From: Pseudomonadota bacterium
GTDB taxonomy: Bacteria; Pseudomonadota; Gammaproteobacteria; DASZBR01
Assembly: GCA_021777765.1 (NCBI GenBank)
Contig: JAJYDF010000016.1
Location: 1-64,000 of the forward strand
DNA length: 64,000 nucleotides
Reading direction: 5' to 3'
Within the stretch, counting starts at the first letter, position 1. Each line of letters starts with the position of its first letter. A program made the translations under genes and the position numbers. Shown here piece by piece: positions 28,601-37,772 of this stretch. The notes below the pieces were generated by a model that was given only the letters and a program-made list of their open reading frames with translations, was not told where the DNA came from and ran no database searches.

Positions 28601-29781
28601 ACAGGGGGTGGAGATTTAGGTGGTGATCTACGTGGTAAAGTTGTTGGAGTAGTATCGGTCTGCGGTGCACTCGGAGATGATGGATATTCTGTAGCCCCAC
28701 TACCATTTGAACTGTTAAATAAACTTTTTACTGCGTCTGCCCCGGGTACAGAATCCAATAAAGAACCAAAAAGTGATTTTTTGCTACCATCTTTTGCCGG
28801 AGAAGCCGCTGGAGGTGTTAAATCAGCAGCTTGGCGAGAAACTGACGATGTTGTTGTTCTTGGTGGCGTTTGAGCTGGCGGTAGATCCTTAAATAAATCA
28901 TAAGGCTCATTCTTTTTTCCAGATCCAGATGAAGATGCAGCACTCACGTTCTCAATTACGTTAGCCGGAGTTAAATCTAAACCACGACACTCGCTTTCTA
29001 ATGTATCACCATCAAGATATTTATAAGAAAATCTTCGTAAACCCACTTTCTCAAAATCTTTCTGATTAAATTCAAAACCTCTTAATTTATGACGAAAATT
29101 TAAAAAATTAATATCATCTTTTGATCGATAAGGTAGAATATTTGTTGAATTTCCATTATCACTATTTGAGCTTGAAGGATCGCTTTTTTGCAATAATTTT
29201 CCTAATGCCTCTCTATATATATTTAAAATCATGTTGCCTAATTTATGATCTTTTTGTAGACCGCCAAATCGAGGACTTAAAATTAAATAATACGTATGTT
29301 TAGCAAGAGAAAAACTTCCTCCTCCCACTTCAGCCTGATGAAGATGCATTAATCCTGCTTGCACTAATTCTTTTAATATGGATTGAACTTCTTCTGGATC
29401 TTTGGATTTAAGATGTAAAATCAGTAAAATAACTTTAATTCTTTGGCTAGTACTGTCATCTCTTTTAGTAACAAACTGTTCTAATCCTGCTCTTAAAATT
29501 GTTACTGTTTGTTTACCTTCATCAAATTTAATATATTCTTCTTTGAATTGATAATTATTCATCAAATCAAGTTTTAATTCATTAAATAATTCTAGCAATT
29601 TCGCTTTGCGTGCTTTTTCATCACCTTTAAAATCTTTAACATCGGCAACAGATAATTGAATATTTAAAAATGAATTGTCGTTATTATTTAGATCTAATTC
29701 ACATACTTTATTTTTAGTCGGATCATTATCATCCGTAAAAATAAATTCGCCACTTTCGATCAATTTTAAAAATATCATCAT
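25696..29781 (-). CDS. Giant orphan protein with Pro/Ala/Thr-rich central region
   Basis: The 1361-aa protein has a folded-looking N-terminal domain (residues 1 to ~280) related to the next gene's N-terminus. A low-complexity centre (~285 to ~1080), rich in Pro, Ala, Ser, Thr and charged blocks, follows with frequent PPxxP-type runs (RRSPPKSPPP, NRRPPSPPVKGRK). A helical C-terminal domain (~1120-1361) includes LLINWSSEVQPNEQINLLEI. Within the centre, three imperfect ~57-residue repeats carry AAQEPTA-ATxP-TETP and KTDVSGGT-GQGLTATA. The start ATG 29781 or the adjacent ATG 29778 follows AAGGAG. Proline-rich centres can bind host SH3/WW domains. No known family is recognised; host-directed effector is an inference. 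Confidence 0.75.
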   Translation of the reverse strand: MMIFLKLIESGEFIFTDDNDPTKNKVCELDLNNNDNSFLNIQLSVADVKDFKGDEKARKAKLLELFNELKLDLMNNYQFKEEYIKFDEGKQTVTILRAGLEQFVTKRDDSTSQRIKVILLILHLKSKDPEEVQSILKELVQAGLMHLHQAEVGGGSFSLAKHTYYLILSPRFGGLQKDHKLGNMILNIYREALGKLLQKSDPSSSNSDNGNSTNILPYRSKDDINFLNFRHKLRGFEFNQKDFEKVGLRRFSYKYLDGDTLESECRGLDLTPANVIENVSAASSSGSGKKNEPYDLFKDLPPAQTPPRTTTSSVSRQAADLTPPAASPAKDGSKKSLFGSLLDSVPGADAVKSLFNSSNGSGATEYPSSPSAPQTDTTPTTLPRRSPPKSPPPVLRTAAAPVDRVITSAEPLAEHASITPPSSVSPAPSQPEKTSGHAVEEGKRNDSPTEGSRQVNVDASTAAPDNGRAAKTPPNRRPPSPPVKGRKDSDKGSSPAKDEDKQVLNDTAKPSLPAGIIPPVASAEEQQLEEIKEVDRVKRRNLFGSITHKESPLANLTPEQIANLSSLDNKKTVVGLGEGEEPKIKRIEPAASSSQTVQQPPAPSASAKPDFISAVQLRPPARGENKEQPASPVAVPTTSGKSVSIKTTDSMKKSLLLAKEAADKKKKAEAERKEEETKKQQIAERQPSTGPSTPSASGKNLFKDLLKEEAAKSIAGQPVTAASPTVAPQSTSPAVSDDKKGQTVSAPPAASTSGGAASPQRDTVSLKAAHKVPPASGELPNDTPLQAGPRAFTPPNAPPAGRTTTPRATTPPATRVPEAEAKYMLDLNAGTAAAQEPTAKATTLPATETPIVPAQLKTDVSGGTGQGLTATAGASDTEAKVKGGATAAQEPTATATTPTATETPAVQAQSKTDVSGGTVTGQGLTATAAGVPDAEAKVKGGAAAAQEPSAIATIPPGTETPAVQAKPDALPAQGATSTGTTHSPAAPQPQSKGSSNPAASGTQTLDPLNPTDKGAESSEDEHETQKSAAPVGAAQGATPHANGVDRADDKPLLQASRSRGNGSDEEKKDGRLTANSESAALSSPPPPMQSGGSGYRSTVPTPVISASASPAASSRGSFFGSLFNWGPSPASATSPSSVTVSSPEKFRKVDEALEALTQAALNSSAQTSTRSSDQIAALNQVRNYNSAELYLKMYVFDPANQQKKVDTDNKTLIESRHQAVLDVLDKIAQNNRLTYQIRYEEVCNLHRHITSLPQVASLNVHQYSFFASVTGSTYTNHFQSLINKIRFKAANLLINWSSEVQPNEQINLLEIHRDRDDIFRSKDKGDFSEVPAAIETIDGKIADLEQSLQAASSHVARVTKI
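26885..27300 (-). repeat. Intragenic tandem repeat, ~171/162 bp, about 2.5 units
   Basis: The marker TTCTTGCGCAG starts at 26941, 27112 and 27274, giving unit lengths of 171 and 162 bp (57 and 54 codons). The encoded units are imperfect copies of AAQEPTA...TETP...KTDVSGGT...GLTATA...AKVKGG. The in-frame length difference suggests recent repeat gain or loss inside the giant orphan gene. Confidence 0.85.
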
Positions 29782-29932
29782 CGTCTCCTTATGTAATATA
29801 TAAATATGAATTGATTATTTGTAGTTGCTGCGATTGAGCCCAACACTATAACATAGGACTTCTGTTTGCAAAAGGCAGGCTAAATGGTATAGCTAAGAAA
29901 AGATTAAACGTGTGAGAACTTCGATTAAACGC

Positions 29933-30202
29933 TCATTTTCCTTTTTTTCTTTGATTGCGTTGCAGCTTTACTGCTTGGTAAACGCCATATAAACTCACTA
30001 ATAACCAACTGATTTCCATCCACCACGAGGCTGGGTTCCATTTATAGATCAGTGAATAAATAATTAATATCGATCCTAAAGCATTTGACGCGGGATAAGA
30101 CAACCCGATGGGATTCATTTTGCGAATGCTAATAAGGAGATATGCCAATAAGGTTATTAATACGCCGATTAAGCCAACATAATCATGAAATGTATATGCC
30201 AT
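29933..30202 (-). CDS. Small membrane protein, CBU_0592 family
   Basis: The 89-aa protein has three hydrophobic helices (VGLIGVLITLLAYLLISI, ALGSILIIYSLIY, WLLVSLYGVYQAV) and a basic tail. The pattern D-Y-V-G-L-I-G...L-A-Y...N-P...Y-P-x-S-N-A-L-G-S matches the CBU_0592-type proteins named from Coxiella burnetii, present in many proteobacteria. Its role is unknown. It is a single gene between map and the giant orphan. Confidence 0.75.
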   Translation of the reverse strand: MAYTFHDYVGLIGVLITLLAYLLISIRKMNPIGLSYPASNALGSILIIYSLIYKWNPASWWMEISWLLVSLYGVYQAVKLQRNQRKKGK

Positions 30203-30319
30203 ATATTTTATTATTCCCGAATAATTTTTTAATTACTATGATGATTACCTATTTGATTTAAGCGAAAGCTATTTTTACATGCGGAAATTTTTTTATCAGC
30301 AATTAAATACATGTAATAA

Positions 30320-31084
30320 TTACAATTCCTCTTTTCTTCTGGTCAAAACTTCATGACCATTTTCGGTAACCAAAATGGTATGTTCCCATTGTGCTGATAA
30401 GCTATGATCTTTGGTTACAACAGTCCAATTATCACCTAATAATTTGACGTGACGTTTTCCCGCATTAATCATTGGTTCTATCGTAAAAGTCATGCCTGGT
30501 ACTAAAATATCGCCAGTACCTGGTAAACCATAATGTAATACTTGCGGATCTTCATGAAATTCTTTGCCGATGCCATGACCACAATATTCTCGCACCACTG
30601 AAAATTTATTTTTTTCTGCATAACGCTGAATGGATGAACCAATATCACCCAAATAAACATTGGGTTTTACTATGGATATCCCTAAATCCATACATTCTTT
30701 CGTGATTCGGATTAAACGATCGGCCAATACTGAAATTTTACCCACAGTGAACATCTTACTGGTATCACCATGATATCCGTCTTTAATGACAGTCACGTCC
30801 ACATTGACAATATCGCCTTCTTTTAATGCTCTATCATTAGGAATGCCGTGACACACTTGATGATTTACCGAGGTACATATCGATTTAGGATACCCTTTGT
30901 AATTTAATGGCGCAGGTATCGCTTTTTGCACATTCACAATATAGTCGTGACAGATACGATCAAGTTCATTAGTGGTTATACCCGGTTTAACATAGGGCTC
31001 AAGCATTTCAAGGACTTCTGCAGCTAATCGCCCAGCAATTCGCATTTTTTCAATATCTTCGGCATTTTTAATCGTGATAGTCAT
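30320..31084 (-). CDS. map: Methionine aminopeptidase, type I
   Basis: The 254-aa protein is a type Ia MetAP, which removes the initiator Met from nascent proteins. Metal ligands are seen in VNVDVT, HGDTSK, GHGIG, FTIEPM and WEHTILV, in the standard D-D-H-E-E order. It is divergent from rpsB, the arrangement seen in many gammaproteobacteria, with a 168-bp shared promoter region. Confidence 0.97.
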   Translation of the reverse strand: MTITIKNAEDIEKMRIAGRLAAEVLEMLEPYVKPGITTNELDRICHDYIVNVQKAIPAPLNYKGYPKSICTSVNHQVCHGIPNDRALKEGDIVNVDVTVIKDGYHGDTSKMFTVGKISVLADRLIRITKECMDLGISIVKPNVYLGDIGSSIQRYAEKNKFSVVREYCGHGIGKEFHEDPQVLHYGLPGTGDILVPGMTFTIEPMINAGKRHVKLLGDNWTVVTKDHSLSAQWEHTILVTENGHEVLTRRKEEL

Positions 31085-31252
31085 AACATAACCCGTTGTC
31101 GTAGCAAGCCTTATATGTTATAAAGCTCTGCTAATTTAAGCAAATGAAAATCAATCAATCCACACACTTATCGGCACATATTGCTGGGTGTTTGATGAAT
31201 AATCAAATTGCAGTATGGAATAAGTGGCGGTTTAACCCCTAGGAGAAAAGTA

Positions 31253-32017
31253 ATGACAGTTAGTATGAGAGACATGTTAGAAGCCGGTGTACACTTTGGA
31301 CACCAAACCCGCTTTTGGAACCCTAAAATGGGCGCTTACATATTCGGGTCACGCAATAAAATCCACATTATTAATTTAGAAAAAACCCTGCCTTTATTCG
31401 AAGATGCAATCAATTTCATTGGTGGCATGGCATCTAAACGCAGCAAAGTGCTATTTGTTGGCACAAAACGTGCAGCACAAGACATTATTAAAGAACAAGC
31501 CATCCGTTGCGGCATGCCTTATGTCAATCACCGTTGGTTAGGCGGAATGCTCACCAACTACCGTACCGTGCGTCAATCCATTAAACGCCTTAAAGAATTA
31601 GAAACCATGTCACAAGACGGCACATTTAACCGTCTCATTAAAAAAGAAGCCTTGGATCTCAGCAGAGAATTGGCGAAATTAGAACGTAGCTTAGGCGGTA
31701 TTAAAGATATGGGCAGCTTACCTGACGCGTTATTTGTTATCGATGTTGGCCATGAAAAAATTGCTATCGCTGAAGCTAAACGCTTAGGCATTCCAGTTAT
31801 TGGTGTAGTTGATACAAATCACAGTCCCGACAATATCGATTACATGATACCGGGTAATGATGACTCCAGCCGCGCTATTTCGTTATATACCACTACAGTG
31901 GCTGATGCCATTCTTGCAGGTCGTGGCACTATTACTACCCACAAAGGCAGTGCCAGTGATGACTTCATCGCTGTTGAAGCCGTTGAAAAACATGTTGATT
32001 TAGATATAGAGGAATAA
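31253..32017 (+). CDS. rpsB: 30S ribosomal protein S2
   Basis: From ATG 31253, preceded by AGGAGAAA, the product is 254 aa. It has [24 protein letters not shown] at the start and [17 protein letters not shown]2 helps bind S1 to the small subunit. The open frame to 31208 adds residues not found in S2. It begins rpsB-tsf-pyrH-frr, with tsf only 2 bp downstream. Confidence 0.98.
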   Translation: MTVSMRDMLEAGVHFGHQTRFWNPKMGAYIFGSRNKIHIINLEKTLPLFEDAINFIGGMASKRSKVLFVGTKRAAQDIIKEQAIRCGMPYVNHRWLGGMLTNYRTVRQSIKRLKELETMSQDGTFNRLIKKEALDLSRELAKLERSLGGIKDMGSLPDALFVIDVGHEKIAIAEAKRLGIPVIGVVDTNHSPDNIDYMIPGNDDSSRAISLYTTTVADAILAGRGTITTHKGSASDDFIAVEAVEKHVDLDIEE

Positions 32018-32019
32018 TT

Positions 32020-32904
32020 ATGACCATTAGTGCAGATTTAGTTAAAGAATTACGTGCCATTACCGATGCACCGATGATGGAATGTAAAAAAGCGTTGGAA
32101 AAAACCGGCGGTAATATTAAAGATGCTGTTGAAGAATTACGTAAATCAGGCGCAGCAAAAGCGGATAAAAAAGCAGGCCGTACTGCGGCAGAAGGCACCA
32201 TCATAGTCTTGACCGGCAACAATAATCATGACGCAGTGATGTTAGAAATCAATTGTGAAACCGATTTCGTGGGACGTGATTCTAATTTCTTAGAGTTCTC
32301 GAAAAATGCAGCAAATGCCGCTTTAACACATAAAGTGACCGACGTTACAAAATTGTCACAATTACCTATTACCCATAATGAAAAAACGACTATTGAAGAA
32401 ACCCGTCAAAGTTTAATTGCAAAAATTGGCGAAAATATTCAAATCCGTCGCGCAGCAGGAATACATACGAATAATCCCGTTTATCAGTATGTTCACGGCA
32501 ACCGAATCGGTGTGTTAGTGCAATTAGAAGGTGGCAATGCGGATTTAGGTAAAGATATCGCGATGCATATCGCTGCTAGCCGTCCGTTGGTTATTGCACC
32601 TGAAAATGTGCCACAACAATTGGTCGAGAAAGAAAAAGAAATTTTTATGGCGCAAGCGGCAAACAGTGGCAAACCTGCAGATATCATTGAGAAAATGGTG
32701 ACGGGACGCATTAAAAAATTCTTGGATGAAGTGAGCTTATTAGGCCAACCATTTGTGAAAAATCCTGATCAAACTGTCGCACAAGTATTAAAAGCAGCTA
32801 ATGCGAAAGTAATCCATTTTGAACGTTTCGAAGTCGGTGAAGGCATCGAGAAAAAAGTGGAGAATTTTGCAGAAGAAGTTATGGCACAAGTGCGAGGCAG
32901 TTAA
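32020..32904 (+). CDS. tsf: Elongation factor Ts
   Basis: The 294-aa protein is full-length EF-Ts, the nucleotide exchange factor for EF-Tu. It has the N-terminal UBA-like domain ([20 protein letters not shown]), the TDFVGRD motif in [13 protein letters not shown], and the C-terminal dimer region. It is 2 bp after rpsB and 2 bp before pyrH, so it is in one operon with both. Confidence 0.98.
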   Translation: MTISADLVKELRAITDAPMMECKKALEKTGGNIKDAVEELRKSGAAKADKKAGRTAAEGTIIVLTGNNNHDAVMLEINCETDFVGRDSNFLEFSKNAANAALTHKVTDVTKLSQLPITHNEKTTIEETRQSLIAKIGENIQIRRAAGIHTNNPVYQYVHGNRIGVLVQLEGGNADLGKDIAMHIAASRPLVIAPENVPQQLVEKEKEIFMAQAANSGKPADIIEKMVTGRIKKFLDEVSLLGQPFVKNPDQTVAQVLKAANAKVIHFERFEVGEGIEKKVENFAEEVMAQVRGS

Positions 32905-32906
32905 TT

Positions 32907-33641
32907 ATGGAAGCCGAGAAGCGGCACCCTATTTATAATCGAATCTTATTAAAAATCAGCGGAGAAGCATTACAAGGTTCAACCAGTTTTGGCATCGATC
33001 CCCAAGTGCTGCTTCGCTTAGCGCAAGACATCGTTGATTTAATCCAAATGCAAGTGCAAGTTGGCGTTGTTATTGGTGGTGGTAATTTGTTTCGTGGCGC
33101 TAAGTTATCCGCTGCAGGCATTGGCCGCATCACCGGTGATCAAATGGGTATGTTAGCCACCATTATGAACGCGCTGGCTTTACGCGATACCTTAGAAAGA
33201 ATCAATCAAGAAACCCGCATTATGTCTGCCATTTCGATGAGCGGTATTGTGGATTATTACGATCGTCGCAAAGCGATCCATCATTTAAAATCAGGCCGCG
33301 TGGTTTTATTTACTGCTGGCACGGGTAATCCATTAGTCACTACGGATTCTGCAGCCAGTTTGCGCAGTATTGAAGTTGAAGCCGATATTTTATTGAAAGC
33401 AACCAATGTCGATGGTGTTTATACTGCAGATCCTGCCAAAAATCCCAATGCTACTCTTTATAAACATTTAACTTATGATGAAGCCTTACAAAAAGAATTA
33501 GGTGTAATGGATTTAACAGCATTTTGTCAGTGCCGCGACCATCATATGCCTATTCGTGTGTTTAATATTAATAAACCTCATATTTTACGAGGCATCGTGT
33601 TAGGTGAAGACGAAGGTACGCTAGTTGATAGGAAAAAATAA
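32907..33641 (+). CDS. pyrH: UMP kinase
   Basis: The 244-aa protein is a bacterial amino-acid-kinase-family UMP kinase, making UDP from UMP. It has [26 protein letters not shown], and [17 protein letters not shown] with [13 protein letters not shown]. It overlaps nothing but is 2 bp after tsf. A family B palindrome separates it from frr. Confidence 0.98.
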   Translation: MEAEKRHPIYNRILLKISGEALQGSTSFGIDPQVLLRLAQDIVDLIQMQVQVGVVIGGGNLFRGAKLSAAGIGRITGDQMGMLATIMNALALRDTLERINQETRIMSAISMSGIVDYYDRRKAIHHLKSGRVVLFTAGTGNPLVTTDSAASLRSIEVEADILLKATNVDGVYTADPAKNPNATLYKHLTYDEALQKELGVMDLTAFCQCRDHHMPIRVFNINKPHILRGIVLGEDEGTLVDRKK

Positions 33642-33652
33642 CCTGTTTTTTT

Positions 33653-33676
33653 CCTTCTCCCGCTTGCGGGAGAAGG
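33653..33676. repeat. Repeat family B palindrome between pyrH and frr
   Basis: CCTTCTCCCG-CTTG-CGGGAGAAGG, preceded by a T-run, within the 67-bp gap of an otherwise tight operon. It could attenuate transcription into frr or protect the upstream mRNA end. Confidence 0.85.
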
Positions 33677-33708
33677 AGTAGCAATTTTTAATTTAAGGAG
33701 ATATTCAA

Positions 33709-34266
33709 ATGACTTCTCAAATTCACAAAGATGCTGAAGTTAAAATGAAAAAAAGCGTCGATTCATTACACAATGAACTTGCGAAAATACGTACAGGACG
33801 CGCTCATATCAGTTTATTAGAACATATCAAAGTGCCCTATTACGGCACCGATACACCTCTGTCACAAGTTTCCAGTGTTGTTATTGCCGATGCGCGTACA
33901 TTTAACGTAACGCCGTTTGAAAAAAGTATCTTGCCTGCTGTTGAAAAAGCGATCCGCTCTTCTGAATTAGGATTAAATCCAGTGACCACAGGTAATTCCT
34001 TACGCATCCCCCTCCCCCCTTTAACACAAGAACGCCGTACAGAATTAACCAAAATATTACGTGGGGAAGTAGAAAATGCGCGTGTTGCCATTCGCAATAT
34101 TCGTCGTGATGCAAATACCCATTTAAAAGATCAATTAAAAAAGAAAATGATCAGCGAAGATGAAGAAAAATCTGCACAAGATCAAATTCAAAAATTAACT
34201 GATAAATTTATTGCTGAAGTAGATAAAATTTTAGCGGGCAAAGAACAAGAATTGATGCAAATATAA
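33709..34266 (+). CDS. frr: Ribosome recycling factor
   Basis: The 185-aa protein is full-length RRF, which with EF-G splits post-termination ribosomes. It contains LAKIRTGRAHISLLEHIKV, TPLSQVSS and RRTELTKILRGEVENARVAIRNIRRDAN-type segments. ATG follows AAGGAGATATTCAA. It closes the rpsB cluster. Confidence 0.98.
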   Translation: MTSQIHKDAEVKMKKSVDSLHNELAKIRTGRAHISLLEHIKVPYYGTDTPLSQVSSVVIADARTFNVTPFEKSILPAVEKAIRSSELGLNPVTTGNSLRIPLPPLTQERRTELTKILRGEVENARVAIRNIRRDANTHLKDQLKKKMISEDEEKSAQDQIQKLTDKFIAEVDKILAGKEQELMQI

Positions 34267-34272
34267 ATCAAA

Positions 34273-34452
34273 TTGTAGGTTGGACTGAGCGCAAATTGAG
34301 AAATAATTTTATTTCTCAAATCAATATTTAAATTTTTGCGCGATGTCCAACATATGTTTGTTGGACATCACCTTGGTTTTTAAAATATTCCCTGCTAATT
34401 CCTGATTTATTTGTATTAAAAAATTATCTTCCTTGTTCAGTTCAACCTACAA
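34273..34452. repeat. Repeat family F element with inner hairpin
   Basis: Ends TTGTAGGTTGGACTGAG (34273-34289) and GTTCAGTTCAACCTACAA pair as terminal inverted repeats of a ~180-bp element. Inside, GATGTCCAAC (34342-34351) and GTTGGACATC (34360-34369) form a perfect hairpin around ATATGTTT. It accounts for most of the 314-bp gap between frr and the endoglucanase gene and may also stop frr transcription. No gene is seen in it. Confidence 0.65.
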
Positions 34453-34580
34453 CTGTTCAGTCCGACACAATAAATCAAAGCTAATGACTCTCATCAATTT
34501 TACAAAAATGTATGAATCATTTAGAATGCTGCCTTGCCACAATACCTTTCAATTTAGCTATTTTCACAGGAAAAATCACT

Positions 34581-35762
34581 ATGCCAATATTAAATAAAAA
34601 AAATCTGTTGATAGGCTCTCTTATTTTTCTCACTATAAATACTGCAAATGCAACTTCGTTAACCAATCACTTAACCAACAGCGCACAAACACAATACAGC
34701 GCATGGAAAACTAATTTTATTAATACTTGGCAAGGTGCTGATGGAAAAACCAGTGCGCGTGTTTTATTTAATAATTCCTCTTATTTACCAACCGTTTCAG
34801 AAGGCATTGGATATGGCATGTTGTTGGCCGTTGCGGCAAAAGATCAAGCGACTTTTGATGCGCTTTGGCACTATGAAATAGGTGAACGAAATAACAATGG
34901 ATTAATGATGTGGTACGTCGATAAAAATGGTCAGCCTATGGATAATGGCGCTGATACTGGTGGTGCTACTGATGCGGATCAAGATATGGCATACGCTTTA
35001 ATTCTCGCCGATAAACAATGGGGCACATCACCTAATTATGGTTATGTTTATAAAACAGAAGCGACCGCACAAATTCAACGTATTTGGAATTATGAAGTAG
35101 ATGCTAATGATAGTGGTGGCAATAACACATCTTATCCTTGGTCCGGTGCAATGATTATGCCAGGTGATTCTTGGGGCCCTGCTGGTGCTTATACTGTTTT
35201 CTCAAGTTATATTGCGCCTGAAGAATATTTAGCGTTTGATAATTATTCTTCTGCTGGACAAAATTGGGATCAAGTGCGCACCAATGCCTTATCTGTTTTA
35301 GAAGGATTACAAAATTCAGCCAATGGATTATTACCTGATAATGGCAGCGATGGTTCTAAAACATCTGCATATAATAATTACACTTATGATGCTACACGTG
35401 TGCCATGGCGATTAGGATTATATTTAATGAATGGTAATAAAGACGGATATCAAACCGTATTAAATAATCTAATGACTTTTTTAGATAATCAATTTACTAC
35501 CAATAATGGTTTAGCTTCAGGTGGATATAATTATCAAAATGGCACTGTGATTGGTAGTAGTAATGGCGGTGATGTGGAATTTACCGGGCCTGCAATGGTT
35601 GGTGAATTTGCATTAAATGGTTCCTCAAAAACATATAATGGTTATTACAATTTAGTCAGCAATTATCAAATACAACCTTTAGATCCTACATCCGGTGCTT
35701 ATTTTAATGGTTCATTAGATGTACTGATGTTATTTACGCAAGCGGGCGCACTTAATTATTAA
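34581..35762 (+). CDS. Secreted glycoside hydrolase family 8 endoglucanase
   Basis: From ATG 34581, preceded by AGGAAA, the product is 393 aa with a signal peptide (LIGSLIFLTINTANA) cleaved near residue 24. The GH8 catalytic Glu is E74 in SEGIGYGMLLAV, and the Asp region is ATDADQDMAYAL (D131). GH8 enzymes cut beta-1,4-glucan; bacterial homologues are cellulases, including BcsZ. No bcs genes are near, so a role in the bacterium's own cellulose production is not indicated. Attack on the cellulose in amoeba cyst walls is an inference. The open frame upstream to 34512 lacks a signal and is rejected. Confidence 0.93.
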   Translation: MPILNKKNLLIGSLIFLTINTANATSLTNHLTNSAQTQYSAWKTNFINTWQGADGKTSARVLFNNSSYLPTVSEGIGYGMLLAVAAKDQATFDALWHYEIGERNNNGLMMWYVDKNGQPMDNGADTGGATDADQDMAYALILADKQWGTSPNYGYVYKTEATAQIQRIWNYEVDANDSGGNNTSYPWSGAMIMPGDSWGPAGAYTVFSSYIAPEEYLAFDNYSSAGQNWDQVRTNALSVLEGLQNSANGLLPDNGSDGSKTSAYNNYTYDATRVPWRLGLYLMNGNKDGYQTVLNNLMTFLDNQFTTNNGLASGGYNYQNGTVIGSSNGGDVEFTGPAMVGEFALNGSSKTYNGYYNLVSNYQIQPLDPTSGAYFNGSLDVLMLFTQAGALNY

Positions 35763-35776
35763 AATGAAGCGACTAT

Positions 35777-35809
35777 CGTAGGGTGGATATAGCGCTAATC
35801 CACCCTACG
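35777..35809. terminator. Hairpin between convergent genes
   Basis: CGTAGGGTGGAT (35777-35788) pairs perfectly with ATCCACCCTACG (35798-35809). It lies 15 bp after the endoglucanase stop and 40 bp before the convergent gene's stop, so it may terminate both. It resembles a common GTAGGGTGG repeat. Confidence 0.6.
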
Positions 35810-35849
35810 TTTACTACAATAATTCTCCAGATATAAACATTTATTTAAA

Positions 35850-36473
35850 TTATGTTTTCGCTACGGGAGAATAACTCGCAGTAGTATCATTATTTACACT
35901 CTCATCACTTCGTAGTCGTTGAAACTGAGGAAAATAACTTGTGATTTCAACATCAGGAAAAAACTGACCTGCCATTTGGACGCGTTCTCGACTAATTCTG
36001 CGAACGTTTGAAATCGCGTCTACTGCACCAGCTCCAATTAATAAAGCTAAAAGTCCATTAACACCTGCAATAATTAAATCATTACGGCGCATTTGCCCTT
36101 CATCTTTAATTGCTGAATAAAGCCAATAGATTGCTATTAATAAAGCTAATGTCGCCGCAATAGTAGAAATGGCTGCCCACGCTTTACTGTTCATGCAATT
36201 TCTTGCCTCAAGAACATGGCGGTCAATCAGCGTTTGTTGCGCGTCTAGGATTAAATCGCTAATTTCTTTATTTCTTTGCTGACTACGTATTGGTGTAATT
36301 TCAGTTGCATCATCACAATTTACAGATAAATTATTACAATCTTTGATACATTTCACCAAATCAGATGCAATTTGTTTTTCTGCATCTTCGGTTAATATAC
36401 TCTGTTTTAGTTGATTATTTATATCTCCTAATCGTTTTTTTAAATCGTCAATCGTTTGAGTCTGACTGCGCAT
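35850..36473 (-). CDS. Hypothetical protein with coiled coil and two membrane segments
   Basis: The 207-aa protein starts at ATG 36473 after GGGGAG. Residues 1-45 are predicted coiled coil-like (QTIDDLKKRLGDINNQL). Two hydrophobic segments follow near 99-121 (WAAISTIAATLALLIAIYWL) and 134-150 (AGVNGLLALLIGAGAV). The C-terminal ~50 residues are polar. No family is recognised. A small membrane effector or envelope protein is possible, but nothing shows which. Confidence 0.6.
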   Translation of the reverse strand: MRSQTQTIDDLKKRLGDINNQLKQSILTEDAEKQIASDLVKCIKDCNNLSVNCDDATEITPIRSQQRNKEISDLILDAQQTLIDRHVLEARNCMNSKAWAAISTIAATLALLIAIYWLYSAIKDEGQMRRNDLIIAGVNGLLALLIGAGAVDAISNVRRISRERVQMAGQFFPDVEITSYFPQFQRLRSDESVNNDTTASYSPVAKT

Positions 36474-36753
36474 ATACTACTCCCCTTATATTTAATTTAA
36501 ATAACATGACAAATTATTACTGGTATCAATAACCATCAAATATTAACGTAAAAAAATTAAGTCAATATGAATATTTATGCAATTGTAGAGTGGATTATTA
36601 TTGTATACAGAGTTCAACTCTTTGCTGCGACATAGCAGAAGAAAATAATTCTAAAGATAATAATGCAAAACTATACTATATTGTTAATAACAGAAATAAA
36701 TTATTCACAGACAATAATGATTAAAACACAATGAAATTGGAATGTTTATAGTT

Positions 36754-37749
36754 ATGCGTGCAACTCAACTTTCTGCTGAACCCTATAGCTCTCTTAAACA
36801 AGATGAATTTAAGAAATCATATGCTTCATTATTAGCAATGAGTGAATAAGCACATCAATTATATTGTATACATCCATTAGGCGGCCAGATTGAGTGCTAT
36901 AAAAAATTTGCCGAATTAATCAGCCAAGAATTTGCTGTGTATGGAATACAAGCACGAGGTTTATTTGATGAAAAGGAGCCATTAATTGATATTTCCACTA
37001 TGGCCAAAGAATATAATCAACTGATCACCGAATTAAATCTGCAAGGACCTTATTATATTTTAGGATGGTCCATGGAGGATATATCGCTTTTGAAATGGCT
37101 CAGCAAACAGCATCAATTAATTATTGTGGATACACCAGCAACAACTGAAAAAACTATTTTTGAGTTTGTATTTTTGCCTTTTATAAGTCAAATGTCTAAA
37201 TCATTGTTTAAATTTACAAATCCAGCGTTGATTGGCCAGAACCATTTTGAACACTTTACGCATTTATTACAAAAACATAATTTTTTTACGACATTTTTGT
37301 TAAAAATCTATTTTAAAATTAAATATCACAATAAAATAATTAACTTAAAAGAACTGCCTCAATATTTTCAATTAATGAAGCAGGATTTCATTACCAGAGG
37401 TCCTTCATTTTTACCATTAGACGATATTCTGCAGCATCTCAAAAATAAAAATTTATTAGTACCCGAATTTGATGATACGATTTTAAAAAGATTTTATGAA
37501 GTGTTGCGCGCAAATGTCTACGCAATATGTAATTACACACTCAAACATTACGATGAAAACATTACGTTTTTTAGATCTAAAACCAAATTTAAAAACCTGC
37601 CTAATCATAGTTTAGGTTGGCAACAATACTGTTCTAATATAAATATTATCAACATTCCTTGCGATCATTTTTCAATATTTAATAATGACATCGCGTTACA
37701 AACTTTAAAAACTTCTTTACAGGAAATAATTGGTAATACGGATAAATAA
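36754..37749 (+). pseudogene. Alpha/beta-hydrolase thioesterase, disrupted by an in-frame stop
   Basis: The frame from ATG 36754 reads MRATQLSAEPYSSLKQDEF then meets TAA at 36847-36849. It continues in the same frame as LYCIHPLGGQIECYKKFAE...YGIQARGL and onward for ~300 codons. The HPLGG segment, VYGIQARGL and YYILGWSM fit type II thioesterases of the kind found with polyketide/NRPS systems. The nucleophile elbow is GWSME, so the second Gly of GxSxG is replaced. The only open start after the stop is a GTG at 36937 inside the fold. The reading is a decaying thioesterase; translational readthrough is not excluded. A patatin gene follows 23 bp later. Confidence 0.7.
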
Positions 37750-37772
37750 GCAGATAAAAGGAAAATCATTAC

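Noticed and set aside
26750..28873. Several long plus-strand open frames opposite the giant orphan gene
   Set aside because: They arise because the Pro/Ala/Thr-rich codons on the minus strand lack stops on the other strand. No ribosome-binding sites, promoters or protein-like composition are seen.
34581..35762. BcsZ as part of a cellulose-synthesis operon
   Set aside because: The catalytic family fits, but the neighbouring genes are frr and an orphan; no bcsA/B/C genes are visible.
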